Origin: Strongylocentrotus droebachiensis | Lineage: Eukaryota; Echinodermata; Echinoidea; Camarodonta; Strongylocentrotidae | Length of the DNA: 64,000 bases | NCBI GenBank assembly: GCA_035222895.1 | Contig: JAVYIG010002721.1 | Location: 124,001 to 188,000 of the forward strand | Direction of reading: 5' to 3' | Shown here: positions 34,660-48,274 of the stretch, in pieces | Layout: each line of letters begins with the position of its first letter | Position numbering within the stretch: the stretch's first letter is position 1 | Position numbers and translations under genes: made by a program | The notes under the pieces: model-generated | What the model was told of the DNA's origin: nothing | Seen by the model: the letters and a program-made list of their open reading frames with translations, nothing else | The model's database searches: none

Positions 34660-37600
34660 TTTTAGTGATTTATTTTTTTCAATTTTTTTCTTGCCCAGTT
34701 GAAAGGTAACACATTGAGGAATACCTCAGTAAAAAAATTAATTCCGGTATGCACAACGAGGGTATAAATCAACTCCTTCAAACAGCAAAATCCTACATAT
34801 CCACAGATTAGTGTAAAGGTGACTTATTTTATAAATCTTTCAATTTAACATAAAGTTTTTAGGTTATTGATATGAAATTGCTCTCACATATTTATGATAG
34901 TTCATTTCGCTGCATGAATGGGTTAAAATTAATAGAAACACAATCTTCATGATATACTATAGGGTAATTCACTGAAAAATTGACTAATTATCCATGTTTT
35001 TATAAATTCAGAGGAAATGTTTAGAGTTACGCTAAAATTGTAATACCACCATTTTCTCTGATGTCTAAGCTTTAAATTGATACCAAATTTGGATGCTCGA
35101 TTTTTCCCATTTCCGGGGGCCAAAAAAAAAATCATTCTGATCCTTATTATCCTGATTATCTTTTGCAACACGTCTATAAAATAAACTCATGACAATTTGT
35201 CATAAATCATTGTCGTTAAGTTTACCATTATATGCATCTGGCTCGAATTTTGCTTGGGTATTTGGTACTATATGAATAACATGGTAAAAATGAACTTGTG
35301 TCCTATTCATTCTAGTCTTATTCATTTGCATTATGTGTTATTCATTCTAGTTCTAATGTTTTCTGACTGTTTCCAAGACAATGTCTTTTGTGTCGATCAT
35401 AGTTTTATGTAGCTTGATATCTTATGGTAATTTTGAGGGAAGAGCCGAATACAAGCAACGATTTCTGAATTGTAGCGACAGTCGGTCGCATTTGCTGCTC
35501 TTCAATACTACTATGACAAGCAGAATTAATTAATTTGTCAAGGACTCATGATAAATTCGTTTAACGGTTGATTCCCCTCGGTTAAATACCTTGTTCATCC
35601 TACCAACTTTCACACAACATAAATAGCATTACTCCCATAGCAACCACAGCAAGCATCACATCTAAAACTTTCCCTCTGACAAAGGAGCAAAATATACAAT
35701 ATTTGGGGATTAGCCTGCCGATCTACTATCGGCTTTTATTAAACGTTACTTTCAAAACACTTGTATTGTGAGATCGGAAATGAGAAATGTATATAAAGAT
35801 AACGATGTTTAAAGGAAGGCTTTACTACTTCAGCTAGAAGGGATTAGACCACCCAGCGAGCCAGCGAGGTCACTGTGCAAGGTGGCTATCTCATTAACTC
35901 AGCTCTCATTTAACATAAGAAAAGAGGATCATGGGGGACCAACAGGCACCGATTGGGGAAGTTTTCTATATAGAGGGAGCAAGTAGCTACAAGTAGGACA
36001 GTGTGCCTTTAAATAAACACCTGACATTGTAAACTCCATTGGAATTAATAATAAAAATCTAACTTCCTGCCTTAACCCTAACTTGGCTAGGGCTTATGCC
36101 GAAAGGGTGGGTAGCGTCGCGTCGCGGCGCGTTGACTTGAACGCGACCATTCGTCCAAAGCCCCCCCCCCCCCCCCCGGTTTGGCCGAAAGGGTGCGTTG
36201 GATTGCTAGGGCGCGTCAGGTCAGATAACGCGACCAAATGGCACATACGGGGGGGGGGGGCTTATTCCAAATGTACGCGTTCAGAGTCCCATGCCAACAG
36301 CGCGCGCGCCTGTTACGTACCATAGAGATCTATATAATAACACTATATATCTATGTTACGTACGTATACGCACCTCGCGTACGTCGTGGATATCGATGGT
36401 GGATATCGATCGCAAGCTGACTAGCTGAGAGAGATGGAGAGAGGCTGGACATCTTCGAGCTTCCTGATCACTTTTGTGGTAAGTTTATATAAGTATTCCT
36501 GCATATTATCGTGTGTTTGTGTAGTAGCCTACGTGTTCAAGTATACAAGTAAAATGTCAAAATATAGAAGTTTTTTAGTTTTGTTTGCCAAGTGGTAATC
36601 CGTAATGCTGTATTAAACTGAACTTGATGATCGGATCGCACGGTTAATCGGAGCTCAGTCCTATATGTGCTTAATTTGGCGTAATCTTTCAGAACTAACT
36701 TAGGGGCTAACTTAATGAGGCTCTATTAAATAAAGAAAAATATATATAATTGCTTAATACAAATAAAATAAAAACAAACTACAATTTCTGATTGGCGTAA
36801 CCAAGGGGAAGAGGGAAGGGGAAAGGGGGTCCGAGGGGTGCTTGTTTAATAACGTGTAAAGAAAAAAAAACTCCCATTAGTGAATGGCGTAGCCAATGGG
36901 GGGGGGGTACGGTGCTTTCCTAATACATGTTCTTTATTATAAAGAGAAAAGCGAAATATAATTATTATGAATGGAGTCTAGGAGCACCGCCCTTTTAGAG
37001 AACCCCCTCTCAGCATATCATATGACCGGGTGCTTTGCCCATTTTTATTTAAAGCCCCCTCCAAGTATCTCTGAAGCCCGGAGGCTCTGTCTCACCATTG
37101 GGAGCCCCTTCCGAGCATGAATGAAGTCTAGGGGCACCGTTCAACTCTATGGTGACCCCCTCAGAAGCCTAGGGGCTTCGTCCTTCTTTTGGGGATCCCC
37201 CTCTAAGCGTACATCCGGCTCGTATCACCTGTTGATTTCGTCAAGACTTTTTTTAATTCTTCCATGAATTTTTTCGCAGGATATCAAAAAAATGGATTAA
37301 ACCATTCTCATGAAATTTTGCCTCAAGATAGATCCTATTCCAAGTAAGAACTGCGTCACTTTTCAGCGAAGCCAGGGCATTGTGACGACAACATGACGTC
37401 AGTATGTGAAATTTCATTAATGGTCGTATAAAAACAAATAGTGCTCGAAACCCCAAACCAAGTAACGCACTCGTATCGGATATATTCCGTTTTTTGCATG
37501 TTTCGAATTCCTTATACTTCCCCAGCTATTCATTTCAATATGATATACAGTAAGTGAGATCGTAATTACATTCTGCGCATGCTCGAAAAATCCTCCTGGA

Positions 37601-39750
37601 CCTTTCCGCTGGATCATTTGTGATAAACTACTGGCCAGCGCTATGCTTGCACACGACAATGAATGTGTTGTGATTGGTTTTAGATTATGCTATCGATCTC
37701 GTGGGTTTTAGGTTTTCTTGTTATTTCATATTTTGCAAGCTTCGACAGCTTTCTTAAGAATAATTAATATTGTACACGTTTATCGGACATATGAATATGA
37801 AATAATTGATTAAAAACGATTAATGAAAACAGTTTGAGTGCCAGCTCCATGATTTACTTTATTACTAAGCTTGCTTTATACTTTTCTTGTTGCGCACGAT
37901 AATGACATTGATAGTTACAGTAATGTTCTAATTCGTCATGCTTTGTTTCAGCAGTATCAGAAATTAACTAAGTAATCCAACATTGAAACGAGCTACAATA
38001 CAGGTTGTTCCTGAACAGAGAAACCCAAGCTTATATTTGTAAATTACTTAATAATCCAAAATTATTGTTATCATTAAATGTATACATCGCTAAAAAGCTT
38101 ATTTCCTCTTTATGATATGACAACAAGAATATGATTATTAAATCACATATGACTGATTTAAGACAGTCTGAATTGGCACTGACAGAAAAACAAAAAGAGT
38201 CAATAATAGTTGTTTTGAAAGACAAATGATTTGGGAATATTAACTATTGAAACTCATCATGTGAATTCTGCTTTTCTCTTCTTCCATTTTAATGATTTTA
38301 AGGCTACGCTAAATGCCTAACTTTCACACAGTTAATTGAAACAGTATTTCTCCTGCGGTTATTTATTTCGTCATTTGTAAATATATGTCTGCGAACATGT
38401 GCACCTATATATTTTTGTCTTCCATTCGTATTTCTATACGTTTATTCCTGTCATGATTATTACATAACATTTCTTCATTAATTCGAGTAAGTGAATCATG
38501 AATAGGGTTCAGAGAAAATTAACCTTGAGTGCTGTATGAAGGTAAATTATATATTTATGTGCCCATTAACCAAAATTAATTCAGGATCATTGAGTAATTT
38601 AACGATAAACTTGGGTCTCCTTTGTACAGGGACATCATGAACAATGAAGTTAATGCTTTAACAAAATCGGTAAATAATACAATCCAAATAATCTACTATA
38701 AAGTACATTTTTCTGAGTAAAATATGGTGATATAAATTTTGGCCAAGATACTCTAAATTGAGAAGCACGTAAAACGAAGTAGACAGTACAATCATGGAAC
38801 AACACGTTTACTTCAAGAACTCGAGTATTTTCATTATATCACAAAGGGTTAAAGCCAAAAATTAGTATATTTTGTATCTCCTATTATTTTTACTTTATTT
38901 ATTCTTCACTTGTCTCTTTTCGTCAACCATGGCACATGTATGTAAGTTGTTCCATGAGATTTGCCAAATCTGTTGGTCAATTAAATCTGGTATCACTGAA
39001 GCCACTGGCCCGCCCGCCAGTTACACGGTTCGATTCGCGGGGGAGACAAGTTTGTTCAACCTTTGCAAAGAAATTAAATAAGAGGATAGCAATGGGAAAC
39101 TTGCATTTAAGCTACGCAACCATTAATATTGAATTTCTACTCGCTATATACATAATTATATATATCATGTCATGACTGAAAATGATTAAAATGAATTGAA
39201 ACACATCCATCGAACCATCATCATCATACTTTTTTTAACAATGAAAAGACCTATTCTCTGAGTAATACACTACAAAGTTTTGTTTTTTTAAATCATCTGA
39301 TCTTAAATAATTCGATAAGGTGCATACAAATGTACATATATAATTTCGCCATTGAAATATAATAAAGATGATAACAAATAACAATCACCTGGTTGCCCCA
39401 ATATGTGGTGACGGAATATTGGTAATTGCGAAATACTCGGGGAACAGGGATGGGGTTCAGCCTACCCCCAGCCCACTCCTTCCCTGCCTAGTGTGCCAAT
39501 GTAACATGTTCTCTTAATAAGATCTTCTTCTTGCTTAAAAATAAGTGAATAAAAACCCGTTTACATTTTTTTTAAATCAAGTAAGAATGAGTATTTAGCT
39601 ATAGTTAAAAGCTCAACTGTGCCATTGGCCTTTGACAAAATTGGTGGTGCCACAAGCATCTACATCATTCCTCTCATTGTGTTTGGTGCAATCCTCTGTA
39701 TCCTTATGGAGACTGGCGGCAACATCATTGTCGGTGGAATCAACCTTATC
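34660..39750. other. Intergenic interval between the Gypsy remnant and the adhesion GPCR
   Basis: About 5 kb of AT-rich sequence with no recognised exon. It includes a C/G-run-containing patch at 36110-36330 and the degenerate repeats at 36780-37215. The 3' untranslated region of the adhesion GPCR must lie just below 39755; no convincing minus-strand AATAAA was picked out. Confidence 0.55.
36780..37215. repeat. Degenerate tandem repeat
   Basis: Diverged units of about 75-90 bases contain gaatgaagtctaggggcacc, a ccccctc block and agcctaggggcttcg, plus two gtagccaatgggg-type starts. It resembles the interior units of the 26566 hAT-like element in style, not in exact sequence. No coding sequence seen. 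Confidence 0.45.
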
Positions 39751-39754
39751 ATCA

Positions 39755-39865
39755 TTAACACGTTAGCCCCCATTTCTTGCGGATATGAGGCTTCCGGACG
39801 CAGTAGAGTAGAAAGATGAAAAATCCTTGGAAGGAGTTCAGGACGACGAAGATTGGCTGAGCCAC
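39755..39865 (-). CDS. Adhesion GPCR exon 18: helix 7 and C-terminus
   Basis: This 111-base exon after acceptor gtttaacag encodes VAQPIFVVLNSFQGFFIFLL, then YCVRKPHIRKKWGLTC and a TAA stop. N-S-x-Q-G-F-F-I-F is the adhesion-class helix 7 motif, and R-K-x-W follows as usual. The intracellular tail is only about 15 residues, much shorter than in latrophilins, so phosphorylation or scaffold binding through the tail is unlikely. A terminal exon encoding a longer tail, if it exists, was not found. Confidence 0.9.
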   Translation of the reverse strand: MAQPIFVVLNSFQGFFIFLLYCVRKPHIRKKWGLTC

Positions 39866-42800
39866 CTGTTAAACGCAAATGTTTCAGAAATAATAATTAG
39901 GTATATGGCATTCTCTGTCATGTTCTTCAGATACTAAACATCTAAAGAGGTATTGCTATTGGATGTAATTATCATAACTGAGTTCTCAAGATACTTCTTA
40001 GAAGAGATAGATACCGAAATGGGTTATTCTTGAAGCTAGTTGGCTTTACCTGTCTGAATAACGGGATCAAAAGCAGATATCCGGTGACCCAGGTCAGACC
40101 AAGCAGGAGCAAGATGCAGATTGCATTCTGGACGCGTTCGATAGCCTCTTGACGTTCTACCTTAGCCTCTCCTTTCATCCGACCAGCGATGTTGGCAGAT
40201 CGGATCAATTGTCGAACCACCAGGATGAAGATGACAATGTTGATGAGGAGGATGATGGCCATGGGGATCAGGAGACCACCGATTCGAGCCCATGATTGTA
40301 GAAAGCATCTGTTGATAGTAAATATGCATTTTGTAAAGTGACTAAATTAAGTCAATCAGTACTGACTATCTTAGCCATAGTTATACAAAATGTCTATGGT
40401 CCTTGAAACATTCTAACTCGCCATTGTAAATGATTACCCATTATTTATTATGACAAGTCCAAGCTTTGTCGTCCAATAAGTTACCAACAACATCTGAGAT
40501 TGTAATACTCATGAGAAACCAATATAACAAATGCCTAAACACTAGAATAGAGTGCAGAAACTTGATTTTGCCGAATCAGAACTTTGAAGATCATTAGGTA
40601 TACCCTAGGCTAGGCAAGCCAATGTTCCAGCTAGACTTTCAATCGTTACCACTTACAGATCATCATGGGCGTAAGAGTCTCTAGCAATAGCTCCGGTAAG
40701 AACCACGATCAGTGCAGGAATACCTGAAATGACATATGTGTTTAAGGAAATACAATGTTTATAGTCATTCACGATACGCCTAAATTGGACATGTGCCTAG
40801 CTCATTCATTTCTCCGTTTCTCTGATAGACCTATCGCTGTGCTGTCCAGCTCACAAGTTATTACCACGGTTATGGCGACGCTATTATTATTTATAAAATA
40901 AATTAGATATCCTGATGTTTATACTCTCTGGGGTTTAGGTTCTTCTTTGTACAAATCACATGCAATGCCGAGTACCATTTAATATTAATAATTACAATGA
41001 AGAAATTACACATAAAATGGCAACAATGATGAATTCATGTGCATTGTTAGATAATGCCTGTCGGACTATAGTCCGTCTTAAAATGATCTTTCCATAACTA
41101 TTGTCCATTAAGCTAGCATGGTTAATTGAATATAATACACTGCCAGAGTTTTGGAATTATTTTATTCATTAGAAAACAGAGAAAAATAAATATTTCCTGT
41201 GTTATATTAAATCACGTTTGATCGCCCATTCATTATTTTTTTTATCGCTGAAAGTTGGTCGCAGCATAGCAGGTTTCCGCACCTTGCCAAACTCATTGTT
41301 ATGCTAATACTGTCAGTACCTACATCTCTACACTGTTGGTCATAATGGTAGAATAATTTTGTTTACCCCAATTTATGGAACCAATTTATGGAATCATTTT
41401 GACAATGATTTATTCCTAATAGATCTAGATAACAGTATATACAATCTTGGATTTCATTGTATAACATTTTGCAAGTGTTTTTTTTTTTTGCGTGACTGCT
41501 AAAGCATGTGTACGATACTATGCTTATCAACTAGGGGACCTACGTCCTTAAATCATAAATAACAGTAATGAGGATTAATGCCTCACAAAAGGGCACTAAT
41601 ATAGCACATCGACACAGTTTTTATCCTTGGGCCTCACAGTAACGAGGCCATTACTTTGCCACTGAATCATGAATGTACGCTACAGGGGCTAGGGTAGGGG
41701 GTAGCCCCCACAAATAATATTTTTTTAAAGAAATGCCATAAATTATCAATAATTCATTGCATTTTCCCACGGTCCCCAACAGAAACAAAAATCCTCTGTG
41801 TGCCCATGCCTTGAACCATAATGCATGGCCGTGCGGAGGATTTTTTCCTGTTAGGGACCGGGGCGGATGCAATAAATTATTGATAATTTATTGGAACGGA
41901 AAGAAATATCTTACCCCACGCAGCGAAGAAAGCCTTGATCATGAAATTCTGGATGTAGGTGTTAAAGATCTTCACAATCATGAGGTAGGTATTGTACCCT
42001 TCCACACCCATCCATGCAATGGAAGACAAAACGAAGTAGTGAACTAGCGCCGTCAGGAACCCACAGGGTCCAGCTTGGACCTCACGATAATCTCTGATAG
42101 AATCCAGAGAGATCATGACGACAAATGTTGTGTAGAGACACAGCAAGGTCAGGCACAGACAGATGAAGATCTGACTAGTCTGTTTGGTCTTCAAATCCAT
42201 ATCCCTATCAAGATTGTAACATTAAAATGACGTTAGGAAAGCGTCGAAGCAAAAGTGTCCCATGCATTTACAGGCTAACACTAAGAAATAGGGGTACATT
42301 TGGGGTGCAGATCGCTGCTACAATAGCAGCCACCTATAGGGTGCAAGTCTGCAATACGTTGCTGCTATTGTAGAAGCGGTCTGCACCCCTAAGGGTGCTC
42401 TTTTGCACCTCTAAGGGTGCAAGTCTGCAAAATTGCACCCTATAGGTGGCTGCTATTGTAGCAGCGGTCTGCACCCTATAGGGTGCAAATTTGTACCATT
42501 ATTTTTTAGTGTGTATACCATCACTTCATTAGCAACACAGAAGAATATGAATGTCAAACAGCAGCAACAACAAAGAAAAGTTACGGGGAAAATGTTTGTG
42601 AAATGAAGGAGATAACGTGATTGTGCTTTACTTATTTATCTCTTCTATTAGTGGGGAAAAAATAAGAATGGTGACGCGTGTTGAATAAAACTAGTCCGGG
42701 TGTAACTATTCACGACGATGTCAAATGGGAAACGTACTACAAAAAAAATGTTCGAAATAAATACGCTTCCTATTCTATGCAAACTGCGCACCATTAGGCA

Positions 42801-45800
42801 GAGGATTTCATTTACGAAGTTGATAAAAAATATAAATATATAATATCGATATGATATAAACAAATTAATATTGTAACCTATTTATGAACCTCGTCACACC
42901 ACCATACATCACTAAGCGACTAATGATATTACGGCAGTTTCTCTTTTTCTTTTCCCCCTCCTCCTCCTCCCCCTTCTCTTTCTCTTTTTATCTTGAACTG
43001 TACATTGTTGATAGTAATTCTAAACAAACCCGGCTATTTCAAACAGAATTGATACCGAACAGAGCTGTGGTGCAGGTTTACACGTATTTCACAAATCATT
43101 CGATTACGAGATAATTTTATCAAAAAGGGGGGAGGGTATTTACATTTGCATGATTATTTACTAAATTCTATAAATGCATCTCTTTCACAGTTTATGTGAC
43201 TATTCTTCATTTAAAAGCTACCAAATAAATTCGAAGATAAAACGACCAGAGAATATTATATATGTTCTGTTTTCTTTGTATTACATTAACAATTACATGT
43301 TTTTTTTTCAATGAGCTCACTTGTTCCACAGGTAGGTTGTCAATGTGGCAAGAAGACTGAAGATAGAAATACAACATCCAATGTAAGTCAGGATGATGTA
43401 TGCCTTGATAAATGAATCCTCCTGTCTATGGATATCCTGTGACATGAAGAAAAAAATTAGCCCAAACTAATAACTTCTTCTTCGAAGGCACAAATGAAAC
43501 TGATTATTTGCCCGTGGGCTCTCATAAAGTCTATACATAGACCATATTATATTGTCCATCAAAAAATTATTGGCTTTTGATTGGTTGAGAGCTCGTCACA
43601 TGACCAGAAATATTTCAACTATTTTAAGGTTGCTCGGAAAAAGTACTATTTGGGAGTAATATTTGGGATTTAATTTTGTTGTCATTTTTTTTTTTTTGAT
43701 TTTGGTTTAAAGTCTTAATTCAATAATTTGTTTTTATTTTTAATTCTTTTTCAATAAAAACTGTAATTTAAAAAATTAAAATGTTCTAAATTTCAATAAA
43801 AAAAATTCAAAACAAAGTTGTTGTTTTTTTTGTTTTTTTTTATTAGATAAGTTGTTAATGCAGGATATAAAACAAATATACCATGCCTTCTTTTCGAGGT
43901 ACTGGTTAAAACTATGGACCTCGGTGACTTAAATAAAACCATTTGATTCGGGGCTGGGCCCCTCAGCAAATTCATGTAGTACTATTGGAGTCACCTCTTG
44001 CGCATAGTTTTAACCAGAACCTCTCAAGACAGTTTGTATACTATTTAATCCGTAGGACCAACTATACCCCTGGTCATTAAGAGGATTATCACGTTATAGC
44101 TCTAGTTACTACTGCATTTAGTCGGGTTTTAGTTGTCTGGGGAGTAGTTGACCAGTGATAATGGATATAATAATACCTAATTGCTTTTCACTGACCATTA
44201 TAACAGCAAAGCTGGTAAGATGATCACACGAACAGCGCACGCTCTCCTCAAGGTGCTCATCAGATGATGTGATCCCAGAAACAAGAACACACCCATCTTG
44301 GGACCAATCTTCCTTCTCCTCATCCCAGAATGAACACATGGGATTCACGTATCCAGTCTACACAACAACAACAAAAAACAGCAAGAAATGCATGGACCCA
44401 TAACAAAATTTGTTAAATAAAGCATGAAAGAAGAATGAATGATAATTTTGATTGGTTTAGTTTAGAAGCCCATTTATAAGTGGGATCAAACACAGGAGTT
44501 AAAAAGGAAAAAATAGATTGAAATACACTTAATGTTCAAACTTTCACCCATATAAAACTTATGTATGTCTACAATTTTAATCATCTATAAGTACTGCTAA
44601 AGGCAAATTCCAGATACGTATGATATATGATATATGAAAACCCATTATTCTGCCATTTTATTGTTAAGGTTCTTACCATTATTGTATTGAAGGTAAAATT
44701 GATGAACTCTGCCAAGGCTGCTACTTTCCCTTGACCAATACTGAGAGAAATCACGGGCGAGTTAGCCGATCGATTGAAGCGTTCATTAGCTGCACTGATT
44801 GTGCGCAATGACTTAGAAATGAACAAAGCTGAAGTTGAAAATACATTGAAGTTGATCCGAACGTATTCACCACTGCCATTCGACGGCGATCCTGAGAGTG
44901 GGGCCGTGGACGAAATGACGGATGACACTGAAGGCGGAATGTTGACCTGAGCGATTATGTCTGGTCTGGTATCATTGACGTAATCGTGGTCATCTTGGGT
45001 CGGGACACTGATTGTAATATTGGATTTGGTCAGGTCTGAAAGACTGGATCCAGCTAGCGAAAGCACGAGACCGCTCATTACATCATCAGCAAGTACTCTC
45101 TGAATCTGTCATGTGAATTAGAACTTCAATCTTAATTATTATTCTTATTGTTATTATTATTATCATCATCATCATGATTGTTATTATTACTATCATTATT
45201 ATTTATTATTATTATTGTATGTATTATTATTATTCTTTTTATTAACAATAATATCAATATTGCTATTTTATTTTTGTTATTATAATTATCATTATGTCTA
45301 AAAATAGGAAGTGGGAGAGGGAACCTTTGCTAATGCAGAGCCTTCGCTGTGAAATGTTTTTCCTTGACAAATTCGAGAAGGCAGATCGGTTGAGGTGTTC
45401 AAAAAATCGTTTCTATTTGGATTAGAGCATACTTAATTGTTCCCTTTCATTTTATCTTCTGTAGTTTTTTGTATAAAATGCAGATGGTCTTATGTGATTT
45501 CTCCTTCGCAGTAGTGCACATCATGATTATTTGTGTCAATTGGCTTTGGCGCCTTACAAATCTAATTATATTATCATTAGCATAATCATCATCATCATCA
45601 TCATCTTTAATATTATTTGTTATTGTTGTCATCACTATCATCAATAATCTAATTAATATTAATGTTATTGATATTATTATAAATTATTCCCACTAGATTT
45701 TTTAAAATCTTTATTATCATTATTACTATTATTATTATAATAATTATTATTATCATTATCATTATTGTTATCATTATCATTATTATTATCATTATTATTA

Positions 45801-48232
45801 TTACTATCATTATTGGTGATGTTTGAAAATGAGGTGATTAGCACCATGAAAAGACATTCAAGTAAGGCATCCTCCAATTCAAAATGTGATGTATCCCGCA
45901 CACATAAATGCACAATATAGATCTGTTTTAAACTATAAAGAAAAATGGTGAAAGCGTCGCGCCTTGTTGAACACACCAGGTTTGAATGAGACCACAATGG
46001 ATGAACGGCAGTGTCATTTTTTTTTTTAATTCTGTTATTTTGAATATCCATGCAAACAATTACATAACTTGGACATGAAACTCTATATTTTAGTATACTG
46101 GTTGAAATCAAATTGTTTTTTCATAGCCTATGACATAAATCTAAAATCACCTGTACGGCTACATTTGACCGCTGAATGTTGAGCAACCCGCCATCGGCAA
46201 CCTCAACATGACTGATTTGTTCCTCAAAAGCCTGGACAAATTTACTTATTGTCCCACCTTCTTCCTCTGAGACTTCAAGTTCCTCTGTTTTTACCTGAGC
46301 TATATTGCTCACAATACTCGTTATAGACTCTGTTACCTGTCAATTCAAACACAAAAGAAGAAGATGATTTAAAATATAATAGGGGAAAGTTGCCAAATCT
46401 CAGAAATCAAACTGAATGACGATAGGGTATTGAATAACATGATAGCCTTAGCACAGCCATTATTTTAAAGCTGTTACACAACTTCTAGAAGAAGTAACCG
46501 CTATGGGGTCAAAAATATGTGAAAGGACAGTGACAGACCTAAATCTCTAATGGAACAAATACAATATTATATCAAAAATTCCAAAAATAGCCTGATACGG
46601 GGTTAGGCTCTTGTAAATTCTTCATTCACAGTAGTTCAACTTCCAGGAGTCCAATGTTGTTGGAACCGGTTATGGAATTTACCTCATTCACATCTATTAC
46701 AATTTCATACATGTATCGGAGGGAAGACTTCATTTTTTCCCCCAAGACATAATTATCGGGACATACAAATTCTTCACCATCGCAACTTTATGTTCAATAG
46801 GATTGTTCTGGTATCGTGCAGAATACCTCTTCACTAGTCAGATTTTGCTGCACAATGTTAGATGTTATCTCTGCCACAAGCTTGATGTCATTTGATGTGA
46901 TATCTTCGATGTTGGAAGTGACAGATGATACTTGCTGACTCACTTCAACTGCGTTTTTTTCACCTACGATTACCTAAAATTTGAGGGGAAATATCATCAC
47001 AACACGTAAACGTTGATTGATTAAGGTAATACGAAATTAGCGAACATGTCTTTCTTACAATATTGCAATGACACATAACTGGGTTCCTGTTTCCATATAC
47101 TGTTCCATCTTTATTATAATAATAATAATAATTACAGTGCTTATATAGCGCCTAACACTTACTTTATAAGAACTTTAGAAAAATGTGTCCCATATTATGT
47201 CATTTCACAACTCAAAATCGTCCAATGCATTTGTGAATGGAATGACATTTAAACAATCAGTAGAATTGATCGACCGTGGGCTATTCATTACCTGTTACGC
47301 ATGATTTTATACTTTTAAATGTAAAGTAACGATATATTCAAAATAAGAAGTTCTGTAAGAAAGGAACTTGAATATTTTTTGTGTAAAATTGTACACAATA
47401 GTTGGTAAAAAATAATGTACCAAATTGGTTGAAATCTACTGAATGATAGATTATTTTATTCTTATTTTCTTTAAAAAGAAAAAAATTATCAAACTTTTTT
47501 TTTCAGGTTGTAATGATCAGTGGTATATACAATATACTAAACACAATTGCATTACATGTGAATGTTATTAATAAGCCTCTTTTCAATGATCGAAATTTGA
47601 AAAGAAAATTTCAAAAACCTGTGCAATTTCGGTGAGAATATCTGTGACATTTCGAAATGGTCCGCAATTATCCATAGGCTGCCACTGGCTCTTGGTAACA
47701 CCATCGCCGATACACAGAGCCCGTCCAATAGGTTCATTGGCTGTTCGGTATTAAAAAAAAAAAGAAGCATACATGTTTATATTATATCAACATAACACTG
47801 GCAAACAATTATTACCATATACGACGAAAGGAGGAGTCATAAATAAAGTAAAAATGTATCGTATATGATTGAAATTTTCTCAAGCTATTCATGACTCTGG
47901 AACTATTCAATACGTTCAACAACACGCGCGGATCTAGAATATCAATTAAAGTCCGAGGCCTAGGGGCTTGGGGTTCCTGCAGGCGCGTACGCAGGGGGGG
48001 GGGGGGTTGGGGGGTTAACCCCCCCCCCCCTTTGGTATTTTTATGTGTATAAACCCCTCCAAAACCCCCCTAAAACCCCCCCCCCCCCTTTTGGATTTTT
48101 TTTTTTTTTTTTTTTTAATTATTAAAAAAAAAAAAATTTATCCCCACGCTTATTCAGCGGTCAGCTGAGTCGTTGCGTTTTTTGGGGACCAAAAAAAAAA
48201 AAAAAAGTGTCCTCTTACCCCCCCCCCCCTCC

Positions 48233-48274
<42 letters not shown>

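Noticed and set aside
39619-39819. Plus-strand hydrophobic frame
   Set aside because: It overlaps the last exon of the adhesion GPCR and its 3' flank on the opposite strand and shows no independent motif.
45677-46111. Asn/Asp-rich 144-codon frame
   Set aside because: Its C-terminal half is a triplet repeat and the rest has no recognised domain. It lies within an intron of the receptor.
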